Shown here: in pieces, positions 1 to 8,343 of the stretch
Numbering within the stretch: position 1 is the stretch's first letter
How the letters are laid out: each line of letters begins with the position of its first letter
Assembly: GCF_043555935.1 (NCBI RefSeq)
Contig: NZ_JBIGIB010000006.1
Coordinates: 62,001-126,000 of the forward strand
DNA from: Pelomonas baiyunensis
Lineage (GTDB): Bacteria; Pseudomonadota; Gammaproteobacteria; Burkholderiales; Burkholderiaceae_C
Length of the DNA: 64,000 nucleotides
Reading direction: 5' to 3'
Translations under genes and position numbers: made by a program
Notes under the pieces: model-generated
What the model saw: only the letters and a program-made list of their open reading frames with translations
Told to the model about the DNA's origin: nothing
Databases searched by the model: none

Positions 1-1018
1 CGCCTGCGGGCTCCCACTGGGCGCCGAAGAGGAAGGGATAGGCCCAAGGGGACAAGATGGCGATCGCGGCGTAGACCGGCACCCCGATCAGGGTCAGCCG
101 CGATGCGGTTTGCCGCCACAGTGGCGCGAAGCCCTCGCCATCGGCCCATTGTTTGGCGGCGCGTTGGTAGAAGACTTGGCCAATCGCCGTGCCGATCAGA
201 CTCGCGGGCAGGAAGATGGTCATGGCCACCAGGTTGAATTGGCCCAGTTGGCTGTCGCCGTACGCCGCCGAAATGAACAGGATGGGCGCCATGCCGGTCA
301 CAGTGCCGCTCAGATGGGACATCACCATCGAGAACGACAGGTGCCGGTGCGCGTGGGCGACCGACTGCAGCGGCTGCCAGGCGGTGCGGCGCCAGCTGGG
401 GCGCGGCAGGACTTGACCCCACTGGAATGCGTTGGAAGCACGAAGCACGAGCAGTTTGGCGAGTGCGCCAAATCCGGTGGTCAGCAAGATGCCGGCCGTG
501 CCGACATGCATCAAGGCCGCCAGCGCGCCAAAGCCGATGAAGCCGCTTTTGGCCGCCACCTCACCCATGCCTGAGCTCTTGAAGTGGCCCAAACGCTGAA
601 CGAGGTGCTGCACGGCCATCGACACCGAAATCAGCGCGGCGGTGGCCGGCGTCAGCCACAGCCACGCCGCCCACCGGGAGGCTCCGCCCGCCGTGGCTTC
701 TGACCCGGGCCACAGCGCCACGACGAGCAGCACCAGGGGCGTGAACACAGCGGTGCCCACTGCAGCCAAGGCGACCACCCACTTCACCAGCGAGAAGGCC
801 TCTTGGTCAGCCCGCGGCAGTTGCACGAGGTATTCGTACCGCAAGGTCATGACGCCCGCGAAGAACATGGCGAACTGCAGGAACACCGCTTGGGCGGCCA
901 TGTCGGCCGGGGTGTAGAGCCGTGTCAGGACGGGCAGGCCCAGAATGCCAATGGCCTGGGCCAGGGTGTTGCCCATCGCTTGCCAGCGAACATCCCTCCA
1001 GAATGTGGCGATGCTCAT
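1..1018 (-). CDS. Wzx-like polysaccharide flippase, partial (3' end beyond left edge)
   Basis: Translating the minus strand from ATG at 1018 gives an open frame of about 339 codons to the window edge, starting MSIATFWRDVRWQAMGN. The N-terminal stretch (NTLAQAIGILGLPVLTRLYT), several hydrophobic helices, and a late LFGAQWEPAG motif match the polysaccharide flippase (Wzx/MOP) family, which moves lipid-linked repeat units across the inner membrane. Its ATG overlaps the stop of the upstream polymerase gene by 4 bp (ATGA), so it is the last visible gene of the operon that starts at the exporter gene. The C-terminus is missing. The family call is firm; the substrate is inferred from the wbp genes. 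Confidence 0.85.
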   Translation of the reverse strand, partial: MSIATFWRDVRWQAMGNTLAQAIGILGLPVLTRLYTPADMAAQAVFLQFAMFFAGVMTLRYEYLVQLPRADQEAFSLVKWVVALAAVGTAVFTPLVLLVVALWPGSEATAGGASRWAAWLWLTPATAALISVSMAVQHLVQRLGHFKSSGMGEVAAKSGFIGFGALAALMHVGTAGILLTTGFGALAKLLVLRASNAFQWGQVLPRPSWRRTAWQPLQSVAHAHRHLSFSMVMSHLSGTVTGMAPILFISAAYGDSQLGQFNLVAMTIFLPASLIGTAIGQVFYQRAAKQWADGEGFAPLWRQTASRLTLIGVPVYAAIAILSPWAYPFLFGAQWEPAG

Positions 1019-2253
1019 GCCGCGGTGCGTTTGCTTGCGGCCGCGAGGTGCGCAAGTCGCATGTGCCGCGCGCACAACCCCAAGGTGATCGGCAGCAGGT
1101 ACTGAGTGAACGGCTTGGCCGCAAATGAAAGCAGCAGGGTGGACACGGTGAACAGGAACAGTTGCTGCAGCGTGGGATCGTGGCGGATGGATCGCCGCTG
1201 CGTCCACAGGTGAAAGACGGGCAGGCTCTGCAGCAACAGGAACGCGATGAAGCCCAAAGCGCCCAGGTCAACCCAAGCCGACAAATAGCTGTGGATGTAT
1301 TCGCCGCCGAGGTAGCTGCCCATGCGCCCGGTCCAGGGGTGCTGAAGGATGGTGGCCAGCCCGTCTTCGAGCATCTTCTTACGGTCCAGAACCGAGAGGT
1401 CTTCCTCGTACTCCGTGAAGATCGTGATCACCCGGTAGTCCTGCAATTCGTCTTGAAAGACGAGGAACACGACAACGAAGATGCCGATGGCGATGAGGAA
1501 CCCTTGGACCAACCGCCACTTGGAGCGGGCCTGGAGGAACTCCAGCGCGATGAAGGCCACCAGCGCCGCCGCGAATTCCGAGCGCGCACCGTTCAGGAAC
1601 AACGCCACGAACGCGAGCAAGTAGGTGAGGGCGCGCAGTTTCGGCCGGTCAGCCAGCAGCGCCACCAGGGTCACCAGCGTGACCCAGTACGCGAAGGCGT
1701 AGCCCTGGTAGGTGATCAAGCTGTTCTGCACACCGTAGGACTCCAGCGCCGCACTGATGAAGCCGCCATTGAGCGCGTTGTTGATGACCATGCCAGTCAT
1801 CGCCGCAATCAGCACCAACAGCAGGGTTGTTTGGCGCTGATGCAAGGGCGTGTACAGCGCCAGGAAGAACAGCGTGATGAACTGGGCGATCACCGTGGGG
1901 TGGGCTTCGGCGCTGTTGAGCATGTTGCGCGTGGACAGCTCCCACACCGTCACGCAGGCGTAGAACGCGAGGAAGGCGAACAAGGCCCGTTCGATGACCA
2001 CCGGTTCGTCCGCCGAACGGTTCAGGGCAACGCGCATGTGCACGCCCAGCAGCAGCGGCAGGCTGATGAAGCAGATCGGCGTGGAATAGCCGGCCAGGAA
2101 GGCAGGCAGCACCCCGATCGTGACGGCGAAGTGGTAAATGAAGTACCCAGGAAACGTGACCAGGAACAGCCAGTAGAGGCTGTCGTGATCGCGGGCCGCG
2201 TCGATCGTCAACGAACCGGGCTTCACGCGGCCGAATCCTTCAGGCACGCGCAC
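1015..2253 (-). CDS. Wzy-like O-antigen/capsule polymerase, polytopic membrane protein
   Basis: The 412-residue protein is almost entirely hydrophobic, with about ten or more predicted membrane helices and a mid-protein NGARSEFAAALV segment typical of the O-antigen ligase/polymerase (Wzy/WaaL) superfamily. A larger hydrophilic loop (about residues 250-310) precedes the last helices. It lies between the sugar biosynthesis genes and the flippase, which argues for polymerase rather than ligase. The listed start is GTG at 2253, overlapping the aminotransferase gene by 14 bp. GTG at 2226, preceded by GAAGGA at good spacing, is an alternative that removes the overlap. Polymerases diverge too much in sequence to name the linkage formed. 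Confidence 0.75.
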   Translation of the reverse strand: MRVPEGFGRVKPGSLTIDAARDHDSLYWLFLVTFPGYFIYHFAVTIGVLPAFLAGYSTPICFISLPLLLGVHMRVALNRSADEPVVIERALFAFLAFYACVTVWELSTRNMLNSAEAHPTVIAQFITLFFLALYTPLHQRQTTLLLVLIAAMTGMVINNALNGGFISAALESYGVQNSLITYQGYAFAYWVTLVTLVALLADRPKLRALTYLLAFVALFLNGARSEFAAALVAFIALEFLQARSKWRLVQGFLIAIGIFVVVFLVFQDELQDYRVITIFTEYEEDLSVLDRKKMLEDGLATILQHPWTGRMGSYLGGEYIHSYLSAWVDLGALGFIAFLLLQSLPVFHLWTQRRSIRHDPTLQQLFLFTVSTLLLSFAAKPFTQYLLPITLGLCARHMRLAHLAAASKRTAA

Positions 2254-3346
2254 ATGCCGCGGCCAAGGCCTGCACGACGCGCTGTTGTTGCTCGTCGGTC
2301 AGGTCTGCACTCATCGGCAGGCTCATCACGCGTTGGCCGGCGGTCACGCTGTGCGGCAGGCTTTCCGGCGGGCACTCGGGCCGCGCATACGCAGGCTGGC
2401 AGTGCATCGGGCGCGGGTAGTGCACGGCGGTCGGGATGCCTTGGGCCTTCAGGGCTTCGATCACCGCCGCCCGGTCGTCCACCTTCACGGTGTACTGTGC
2501 CCACACGCAATCGCGGTCGGCGGCGACGTCCAGCAGCTCCACTTTGGCGCCACTGGCGCGTATCAGTTCAGCGTAGCGGTCGCCCAGCTTCTTGCGCTGC
2601 GCAACTTCCCACTCGAAGCGCTCGAGCTTGCCCAGCACCACGGCGCACTGCAGGGTGTCCATGCGGCCACCCACGCCGACGCGCGTGTGGGTGTAGCGCT
2701 GGCTTTGGCCGTGCACGCGGATTTCGCGCATGGCTTGGGCCAGGGTGTCGTCGCTGGTGAAGAGCGCGCCGCCGTCGCCGTAGCAGCCCAGTGGCTTGCT
2801 CGGGAAGAAGCTGGTGGCCCCGATGCGCGAGACGTTGCAGCTCTTGCGGCCCTTGTAGGTGGCGCCGAAGCTCTGTGCGGCGTCTTCGATGACGCTCAGG
2901 CCGTGCCGCTCGGCAATGGCGTTGATCTCGTCCATGTCGGCCACCTGGCCGTACAGGCTCACCGGCATGATGGCGCGGGTGGCAGGCGTGATGGCGGCTT
3001 CGATGAGGGCCGGGTCGATGTTGCAGTCGCCGGGCTTGATGTCCACGTACACCGGCTTGGCGCCGGCCAGCACGATGGTTTCAGCGGTGGCGGCAAAGGT
3101 GAAGGGCGTGGTGATGACTTCATGCCCGGGGCCGATGCCTTCGGCCATCAGCGCAATCAACAGGGCTTCGGTGCCGCTGGAGACGGTGATGCAGTGCTTG
3201 GCGCCGGTCATCTGGGCCAGCGCGGCTTCGAGCTCCGCGACTTCCGGGCCCATGATGTATTGGCCGTGGTCCAGCACCTTTTGGATGCGGGCATTGATGC
3301 TGGGCCGCAGCGCTTCGTACTGGCTTTTGAGATCGATGAATTGCAT
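2240..3346 (-). CDS. wbpE: UDP-2-acetamido-3-oxo-glucuronate aminotransferase, WbpE-type (DegT/DnrJ/EryC1/StrS)
   Basis: This 368-residue PLP enzyme has the family's usual length. Cofactor features visible are SSGTEALLIAL (about 56-66), EDAAQSFGA (about 154-162) and FFPSKPLGCYGDGGA, which puts the Schiff-base lysine at K184, close to the lysine of characterised WbpE. It would aminate C3 of UDP-2-acetamido-3-oxo-glucuronate using glutamate. The adjacent wbpD and wbpB genes supply the next and previous steps, so the pathway assignment rests on both sequence and context. It starts 3 bp after the wbpD stop. Related aminotransferases for other 3-amino sugars remain possible, but the trio makes this reading likely. 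Confidence 0.88.
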   Translation of the reverse strand: MQFIDLKSQYEALRPSINARIQKVLDHGQYIMGPEVAELEAALAQMTGAKHCITVSSGTEALLIALMAEGIGPGHEVITTPFTFAATAETIVLAGAKPVYVDIKPGDCNIDPALIEAAITPATRAIMPVSLYGQVADMDEINAIAERHGLSVIEDAAQSFGATYKGRKSCNVSRIGATSFFPSKPLGCYGDGGALFTSDDTLAQAMREIRVHGQSQRYTHTRVGVGGRMDTLQCAVVLGKLERFEWEVAQRKKLGDRYAELIRASGAKVELLDVAADRDCVWAQYTVKVDDRAAVIEALKAQGIPTAVHYPRPMHCQPAYARPECPPESLPHSVTAGQRVMSLPMSADLTDEQQQRVVQALAAACARA

Positions 3347-3349
3347 GGC

Positions 3350-3937
3350 TCAGCCCTGAACAAGGGTGCAGCGGCCGTCGGCCAGACGGTAGCGGTCGCC
3401 GGTGTGCGGGCAGGTGGCTTCAACCGGCTCCGTGCTGGTCACGGGCAGGTTCAGACGTTCGCCGAAGCGGCTCATCCAGCCCACCTGCCGGGCCGGCACG
3501 CCCACCATGAGGGCGAAGTCGGGCACATCGCGGTTGATCACGGCGCCCGCGCCGATGAAGGCGTAGCGGCCGACGGTGGTGCCGCACACCAGGGTGCTGT
3601 TGGCCCCCAGCGTGGCGCCTTGCTTCACGAGCGTGCGGCGGTATTCGTCTTTGCGGGTGACGGCCGAGCGCGGGTTGTACACGTTGGTGAACACCATGCT
3701 CGGGCCGCAGAACACGTCGTCTTCGAGCGTGACCGCGTCGTACACCGACACGTTGTTCTGGATCTTGACGTTGTGGCCGATGGTGACGTCGTTGCCCACG
3801 TAGACGTTTTGCCCGAACGAGCAGCGCTCGCCGATGCGGGCACCCGCGCTGATGTGCACGAAGTGCCAGACGCGGCAGCCGTCGCCGAGCTGGGCGCCTT
3901 CGTCGACGATGGCGCTGGGGTGGATGGTGGTGGCCAT
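3350..3937 (-). CDS. wbpD: UDP-3-amino-glucuronate N-acetyltransferase, WbpD-type left-handed beta-helix
   Basis: The 195-residue protein consists largely of hexapeptide repeats from the N-terminus (IHPSAIVDEGAQLGDGCRVWHF) to about residue 150, the hallmark of left-handed parallel beta-helix acyltransferases. The segment VFTNVYNPRSAVTRKDEYRR and the C-terminal VGVPARQVGWMSRFGE match the WbpD/WlbB group, which uses acetyl-CoA to acetylate the 3-amino group of UDP-2-acetamido-3-amino-glucuronate. It lies 4 bp from the wbpB stop and 3 bp from the wbpE start, in the same operon, so a stepwise pathway WbpB, WbpE, WbpD is encoded together. Active as a trimer in known homologues. Confidence 0.88.
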   Translation of the reverse strand: MATTIHPSAIVDEGAQLGDGCRVWHFVHISAGARIGERCSFGQNVYVGNDVTIGHNVKIQNNVSVYDAVTLEDDVFCGPSMVFTNVYNPRSAVTRKDEYRRTLVKQGATLGANSTLVCGTTVGRYAFIGAGAVINRDVPDFALMVGVPARQVGWMSRFGERLNLPVTSTEPVEATCPHTGDRYRLADGRCTLVQG

Positions 3938-3941
3938 CGGG

Positions 3942-5069
3942 TCAGTAGTGCAGCGGCAGGTTGATGCGCTTGCCGTCGCGGGCGCTCATGTACAGCGCGA
4001 TCAGCAGCTCCAGCGACTTCAGGCCCTCCCGCCCGTCGGTCTCGGGCTGCGCCTCGCCACGCAGGGTGTTGATGACGTTGTCGTAGTACAGCGGGTGGCC
4101 GAAGCCGTACACCGAGGTGGTCTGGTAGCTGGCGTCGTGGATGAGGGCGTCCATCTCGTGCGGCGCGTCGAACTCCCAGTGCTGGATTTCGTTGACGGCC
4201 AGGCCGCCCACGCGCACCGAGCCCTTCTCGCCCAGCAGGGTGATCGAGCCTTCCAGGTTCTTCGGATAGGTCAGCATGCTGACGTTGACGGTGCCCATGG
4301 CGCCGTTGCGCCACTTGAGCGCCGCCACGCCGCTGTCTTCCACTTCGATGTTGCGCGCCAGCGTGCCGGTGTAGGCCATGACGCTTTCCACGGGACCGCA
4401 GATCCAGTCCAGCAGGTCCACGTAGTGGCTGGCCTGGTTCATGAACGCGCCGCCGTCGAACTCCCAGGTGCCGCGCCACGCGGCGCTGTCGTAGTAGCTT
4501 TGCGGGCGGGTCCAGAAGACGTTGACCGCGATGTTGTACAGGCGACCGAAGCGGCCCTCGGCCACGGCGCGCTTGAGCAGTTGCAGCGTGGGGTTGCGGC
4601 GGTTTTGCTTGACGACGAAGAGGCGCACGCCGGCCTCGTCGCACGCCTTCACCATGTCCAGACCGTCCTGCCAGCGCGTGGCCATGGGCTTTTCGGTCAT
4701 GACGTCCACCCCGGCCTGTGCTGCTTCGATGGCCTGGCGCGGGTGCAGGCCGCTGGGGGTGGTGAGCACCACGCAGTCGATACCCAATTCAGCCTTGGCG
4801 GCCAGCAGTTCGGTCAGCGACGCAAAACCCCGTGCGCCAGTCTTGGCGACGGCCGCCGCAAGCACCTCCGGGGCGGTGTCGCACACGGCCACCAGCTCCG
4901 CACGCTCGGCGTGCTTCTTGATCGCCTCCATGTGGTTCTGGGCGATGCGGCCGCAGCCGATTAGGGCGAAGCGAACCTTGCGATCGAGAACGGGAAGGGC
5001 GGAGCGTTTCACGGAAGGACCTGTCAACCTGTCGAGGTGCGTGGCAGTGGCGTCGCGCGGCGAATTCAA
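3942..5069 (-). CDS. wbpB: UDP-2-acetamido-glucuronate 3-dehydrogenase, WbpB-type (Gfo/Idh/MocA)
   Basis: A Gfo/Idh/MocA oxidoreductase of up to 375 residues. It has a Rossmann start (VRFALIGCGRIAQNH, near residues 32-46), the conserved TEKPMA lysine motif, and GGAFMNQASHYVDLLDWICG in the catalytic domain. With wbpD and wbpE directly downstream it should oxidise C3 of UDP-GlcNAcA using NAD(H). The longest frame starts at TTG 5069, whose first base abuts the wzz stop (TTGA). GTG at 5012 (VKRSALPVLD) is an equally credible start, because the first 19 residues are unlike the family. No wbpA dehydrogenase or wbpI epimerase gene is visible, so these would be elsewhere. Confidence 0.85.
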   Translation of the reverse strand: MNSPRDATATHLDRLTGPSVKRSALPVLDRKVRFALIGCGRIAQNHMEAIKKHAERAELVAVCDTAPEVLAAAVAKTGARGFASLTELLAAKAELGIDCVVLTTPSGLHPRQAIEAAQAGVDVMTEKPMATRWQDGLDMVKACDEAGVRLFVVKQNRRNPTLQLLKRAVAEGRFGRLYNIAVNVFWTRPQSYYDSAAWRGTWEFDGGAFMNQASHYVDLLDWICGPVESVMAYTGTLARNIEVEDSGVAALKWRNGAMGTVNVSMLTYPKNLEGSITLLGEKGSVRVGGLAVNEIQHWEFDAPHEMDALIHDASYQTTSVYGFGHPLYYDNVINTLRGEAQPETDGREGLKSLELLIALYMSARDGKRINLPLHY

Positions 5070-6166
5070 GCGGCGCGTTGTTCGCGTCGCGCCTTGAGCT
5101 CACGGCCGGTTTGCAGCCCCATCAGCAACAGGCCCAGAGCAAAGCCTGCAATCATGAAGAAGCTGCGCTTGGGCTTGGATTTGCGCTCGGGCACCTGTGC
5201 AACGTCGATCACTTGCAATTGGCCGCCATCGCGGCTTTCATCGACGCGAGCCAGCTCGTACTGCCGTGCGATCAAGTCGAACAGGGTTTCCTGGTACTTG
5301 AACTCGCGGTAGGCGCCCACGTAGCCGCCCGGGGCGGACCGCTCGGCCTGCCCTGCGCGGTTCAGTTCGGCCCGCAGACGGCTCACGGCGGCCGTTTGCT
5401 GCTGCACTTCGGGTGTGTTGCTCGACAGGCTGCTGCTGAGCATCTGCAACCGCACCTCGGCGTTGGTCAGTTCTGCGCGGAGTTTGGCCAGCGCCTCCAC
5501 CGCCGCCTTGGGCTCGGCCTTGATGGATTCGGTGGAGACGCCGGTGCCTTGGAGTGCGGCCTGTGCGCTGTCCAGCTTGGCGCGAACCTGCTTGAGTTGA
5601 CCTTCAAAGAAAGCCCGGCGCTGCTGGGCCTCGGTGAGGGTGAGGCCGGCGGTCAGCTTGCGCACTTCCTCCACGTAGGCGTTGGCCATGTCGGCCGCCC
5701 GTTGGGGGCTCTCGTCGTCGACTTCGAGGGTGATGACGCCGTCCTTCTTGCCGATGCTGACGCGCGTTCGGTCGGCGAGTTTCAGCCGGACGTCGTGGGC
5801 GAGCTTTTCGTCGTAGACAGTTTTCAGGTCAAAGCGTTGCAAGAGGCCATCGGCCACGGTGCGGCTCTGGACAAAGGTGACGAACTGGTCACCCGTGTTG
5901 CGCACGGAGCCTGACAGGCCCGCCAGCGCGCCCAACGAGGCGATGGCGCCCGCAGCGCTGCCCTGTTGCTGTTGCGGCGGCATGAAGCTGGTGCGCGCGG
6001 TGAAGGTGGGAGTCACCAGGTAGCTGGCGCCCAGGGCCAGTGCAGCGGCGGCCAGCGGTACCGCCGTGACGGCGACCCAGCGTGCGCGCAGGGCGGCGGC
6101 GTAGTCGGAGAGCGTGATCGCAGATTCGGCGGCCACGGCCGCGCCAGAGTTCGGAAGCGTCGACAC
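5066..6166 (-). CDS. Wzz-like polysaccharide co-polymerase / chain-length protein
   Basis: The product (about 366 residues from GTG 6166) has the two-helix topology of the Wzz/PCP family. A first membrane helix (WVAVTAVPLAAAALALGASYLV) follows a short cytoplasmic segment, then comes a long periplasmic, partly coiled region rich in Ala, Leu, Gln and Arg, then a second helix near the C-terminus (SFFMIAGFALGLLLMGLQTG) preceded by the usual Pro-rich stretch (QVPERKSKPKRS). There is no C-terminal tyrosine-kinase domain, so this is not a PCP-2a type. It should control chain length or export together with the Wzy and Wza proteins. The frame extends to 6241, but that would overlap wza by 64 bp. Confidence 0.82.
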   Translation of the reverse strand: MSTLPNSGAAVAAESAITLSDYAAALRARWVAVTAVPLAAAALALGASYLVTPTFTARTSFMPPQQQQGSAAGAIASLGALAGLSGSVRNTGDQFVTFVQSRTVADGLLQRFDLKTVYDEKLAHDVRLKLADRTRVSIGKKDGVITLEVDDESPQRAADMANAYVEEVRKLTAGLTLTEAQQRRAFFEGQLKQVRAKLDSAQAALQGTGVSTESIKAEPKAAVEALAKLRAELTNAEVRLQMLSSSLSSNTPEVQQQTAAVSRLRAELNRAGQAERSAPGGYVGAYREFKYQETLFDLIARQYELARVDESRDGGQLQVIDVAQVPERKSKPKRSFFMIAGFALGLLLMGLQTGRELKARREQRAA

Positions 6167-6177
6167 GGTGGGCTCGC

Positions 6178-8166
6178 TCAGTTCTTGATCGTCTTGAGCG
6201 CTGCTGCACCCAGGCCGAATTGGTAAAGGATCTGCGTCCACTCTTTGGCTTCCTGGCTGAAGCTCGTCTTGTTCAGGTCTTCCGGCACGAAGACGGTGTC
6301 GCCCGGCAAGGCCGGCAGGGCCGAAAGGCCACTGCTGAGCGTCAGCCAGCCGCTGGTCTGCTGCTTGGCACTGACCACGCTGCCGTTGGCGCGGATCACA
6401 AACGTGCTGGTGCTGTCCGCGCCGCGAGTCGGGCCGCCGGCCAGGCGCAGCATGTCGTCGATGCTGGCGCCCTTGTTGAACACGAAGCTGCCGCCGTTGA
6501 AGACGCTGCCGAACACACCCACCGACGTGGGCACGGGCGGGATCACCAAGCGGTCGCCGTCTTCCACCGCGAGGTCGGGCAGGGCTGTGGCCGTGGGCGA
6601 GAGCTGCAACACGATGCGGCCGGTCGGGCGCACCGCGCGCAGGCGCTCGATCAATCGCGTCGAGTTTTGTCCGCGCGCCGCTTGGGCTCCGGCTTCGTCG
6701 GTGGTGAGGGCCTTTTGCGTCAACTGCACGCGGGCGAATTCGGTTTCCAGGTCACGCAGGGCGCGTTCGTACTGGCTCTGCTGCGTGATGCGGACACTCT
6801 CGCGGTTGAATTCGGTGCCATACACAAAAGCACCCGGGGTCAAGCCGCCTGCAGCCTTGATCACGTCGGCCAACGTGCTGCTCGGCGGCAGGATGTAGTC
6901 GCCCGGGCGCTGCACCTCGCCCTCGACGCGCACGCGCTTGTTTTGGCGGTGCTGCGGCAGCACGGCATCGAGCGCATTGAAGGCTCGCACGACATCGCCG
7001 CCGCTCAGCTTGACGTTGCCCTGGGCGGGCAGCGCGACTTCCGCGACGCGTGCGTCGTTGCGCAGGTCCATGCTTTCAACCGCGATGCGTGAGCGCTCCG
7101 CGACGGCATTCAGGCCGCCGCCCATGGCGAGCAGGTCGCTGACGGTTTCACCTGACTTCAACTCGAAGATGCCCTGGCGGTTCACGCTGCCGATCAAGGC
7201 GACTTGCGCGCCGACCGGGCCGATGTGCACCACGTCGTCGGGTTGCAGCACGCGGTCCTGGCTGCCATCGCCCCGCAGCAGGAGGTCGTATAGGTCGAAT
7301 CGCCCCACCAGCTTGCCGGCGCGGCGCAGTTCGATGTTGCGGAAGCTGCCGGCCGGCGAAGGCCCGCCGGCTTGCATGAGCGCCTGCATTACCGTCGACA
7401 GGCTGCTGACCACCAGGGCGCCGGGGCGCTTGGTGAAGCCGGTGACGTACACGCGGATGCTGCGCAGCTTGCCCAGCGACGCGCTGAGGCGGTAGTTGCG
7501 GAACACCTGGGCAACACGCTGGTCGATGGTGGCGTTCAGGTCGGCGTAGCGCACGCCAGCCACCAACACCGGGCCGACACGCGGAATGGTGATCCGGCCG
7601 CTGCGGTCCACGGTCAAGCGCAAGTCGGCTTCGACCGCGCCCCACAGGGTGACGACCACTTCGTCGCCGATCGCCACCTGATAGTCCTGCGGCACCTGGC
7701 TGGACGCTTCGCCCACCTGGCCACCCACAGCACGGCCGCCGGGTGTCATCAACTCCCAGCCGAACCGGCGGATTTCCACATCGTCGCCGACGATGCGTTG
7801 CACGTGGCGCTCGAATTCCGTCTGCATCGCGTTGCGAGCGGCCAGCGCTTCAGCGGTCAGCGGCAGCTTCAGTTGCTGCTGCTCTTGCAGTTGCTGCTGC
7901 AACTGGAGGTTTTCCCGCTGCAGTTGCAGCGTCGTGTCCAGTTGGGAGTCAGCTGCGCTGCCTTTGGCCGGCGCCACCAGCCGTACGGGACCGGGCGCGG
8001 TCGACGTGGCCGTTTCGGTCGCCTCGGTTGCGGCCAACGCATTGCCGCACACGCTGAAAACGCTGGCCAGCAGTGCCACCGACGCCCATACGCGCAGGTC
8101 CCGCGCACTTGCAGAAAGTCTGGCGGTCAAAGGTCCTGGAACTTCCTGGTGCGCGCTGATCTTCAT
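6178..8166 (-). CDS. Wza-like outer-membrane polysaccharide export protein with SLBB domains
   Basis: About 662 residues from ATG 8166 (MKISAHQEVP), longer than Escherichia coli Wza. A signal-peptide-like helix (VWASVALLASVFSV) is followed by a Gln/Leu-rich segment (about residues 80-110) that may coil. Then comes the poly-export domain (YQVAIGDEVVVTLWGAVEAD) and repeated SLBB-type beta-grasp units (VRVEGEVQRPGDYILPPSST and VFGSVFNGGSFVFNKGAS). No clear lipobox is seen, unlike classical Wza. It heads the polysaccharide operon; wzz starts 12 bp after its stop. The leader contains a terminator-like hairpin. It is also consistent with a synthase-independent exporter that skips lipid anchoring. 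Confidence 0.85.
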   Translation of the reverse strand: MKISAHQEVPGPLTARLSASARDLRVWASVALLASVFSVCGNALAATEATETATSTAPGPVRLVAPAKGSAADSQLDTTLQLQRENLQLQQQLQEQQQLKLPLTAEALAARNAMQTEFERHVQRIVGDDVEIRRFGWELMTPGGRAVGGQVGEASSQVPQDYQVAIGDEVVVTLWGAVEADLRLTVDRSGRITIPRVGPVLVAGVRYADLNATIDQRVAQVFRNYRLSASLGKLRSIRVYVTGFTKRPGALVVSSLSTVMQALMQAGGPSPAGSFRNIELRRAGKLVGRFDLYDLLLRGDGSQDRVLQPDDVVHIGPVGAQVALIGSVNRQGIFELKSGETVSDLLAMGGGLNAVAERSRIAVESMDLRNDARVAEVALPAQGNVKLSGGDVVRAFNALDAVLPQHRQNKRVRVEGEVQRPGDYILPPSSTLADVIKAAGGLTPGAFVYGTEFNRESVRITQQSQYERALRDLETEFARVQLTQKALTTDEAGAQAARGQNSTRLIERLRAVRPTGRIVLQLSPTATALPDLAVEDGDRLVIPPVPTSVGVFGSVFNGGSFVFNKGASIDDMLRLAGGPTRGADSTSTFVIRANGSVVSAKQQTSGWLTLSSGLSALPALPGDTVFVPEDLNKTSFSQEAKEWTQILYQFGLGAAALKTIKN

Positions 8167-8182
8167 GGAGGGACTCGGGTCG

Positions 8183-8217
8183 AAAAAGAACTTAGCCCCC
8201 GCCTTCGGGCGGCGGCT
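8183..8217 (-). terminator. Terminator-like hairpin in the wza leader (possible attenuator)
   Basis: On the minus strand two 10-base arms (8208-8217 and 8194-8203) pair at 9 of 10 positions around a CGAA loop. They are followed after a few bases by a CTTTTT tract (8183-8188). The structure lies between the likely promoter and the wza ATG at 8166, so termination here would reduce expression of the whole polysaccharide operon. The U-tract is short and offset by 5-6 bases, so function is uncertain. Confidence 0.45.
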
Positions 8218-8230
8218 GAGAGGCGCGCGG

Positions 8231-8285
8231 ATTCTAGCCAGCGGGTCAGGGGGGCCTCGGGGCAAACCTGGGGGCTGGCTACACT
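8231..8285. promoter_or_regulatory. Divergent promoter region, wza operon / WecA-like gene
   Basis: Two -10-like hexamers face apart in this gap: TAGAAT read on the minus strand (8231-8236) toward the wza operon, and TACACT on the plus strand (8280-8285) toward the transferase gene at 8344. Neither has a good TTGACA-like -35 at 16-18 bp, so activator dependence is possible. The call rests only on hexamer match and position. Confidence 0.35.
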
Positions 8286-8343
8286 GCCCGGGCAATGCGT
8301 GCCTGACCAAGTTTGGTGGTGGGCGCTAGCGCCGCCCATTTCC

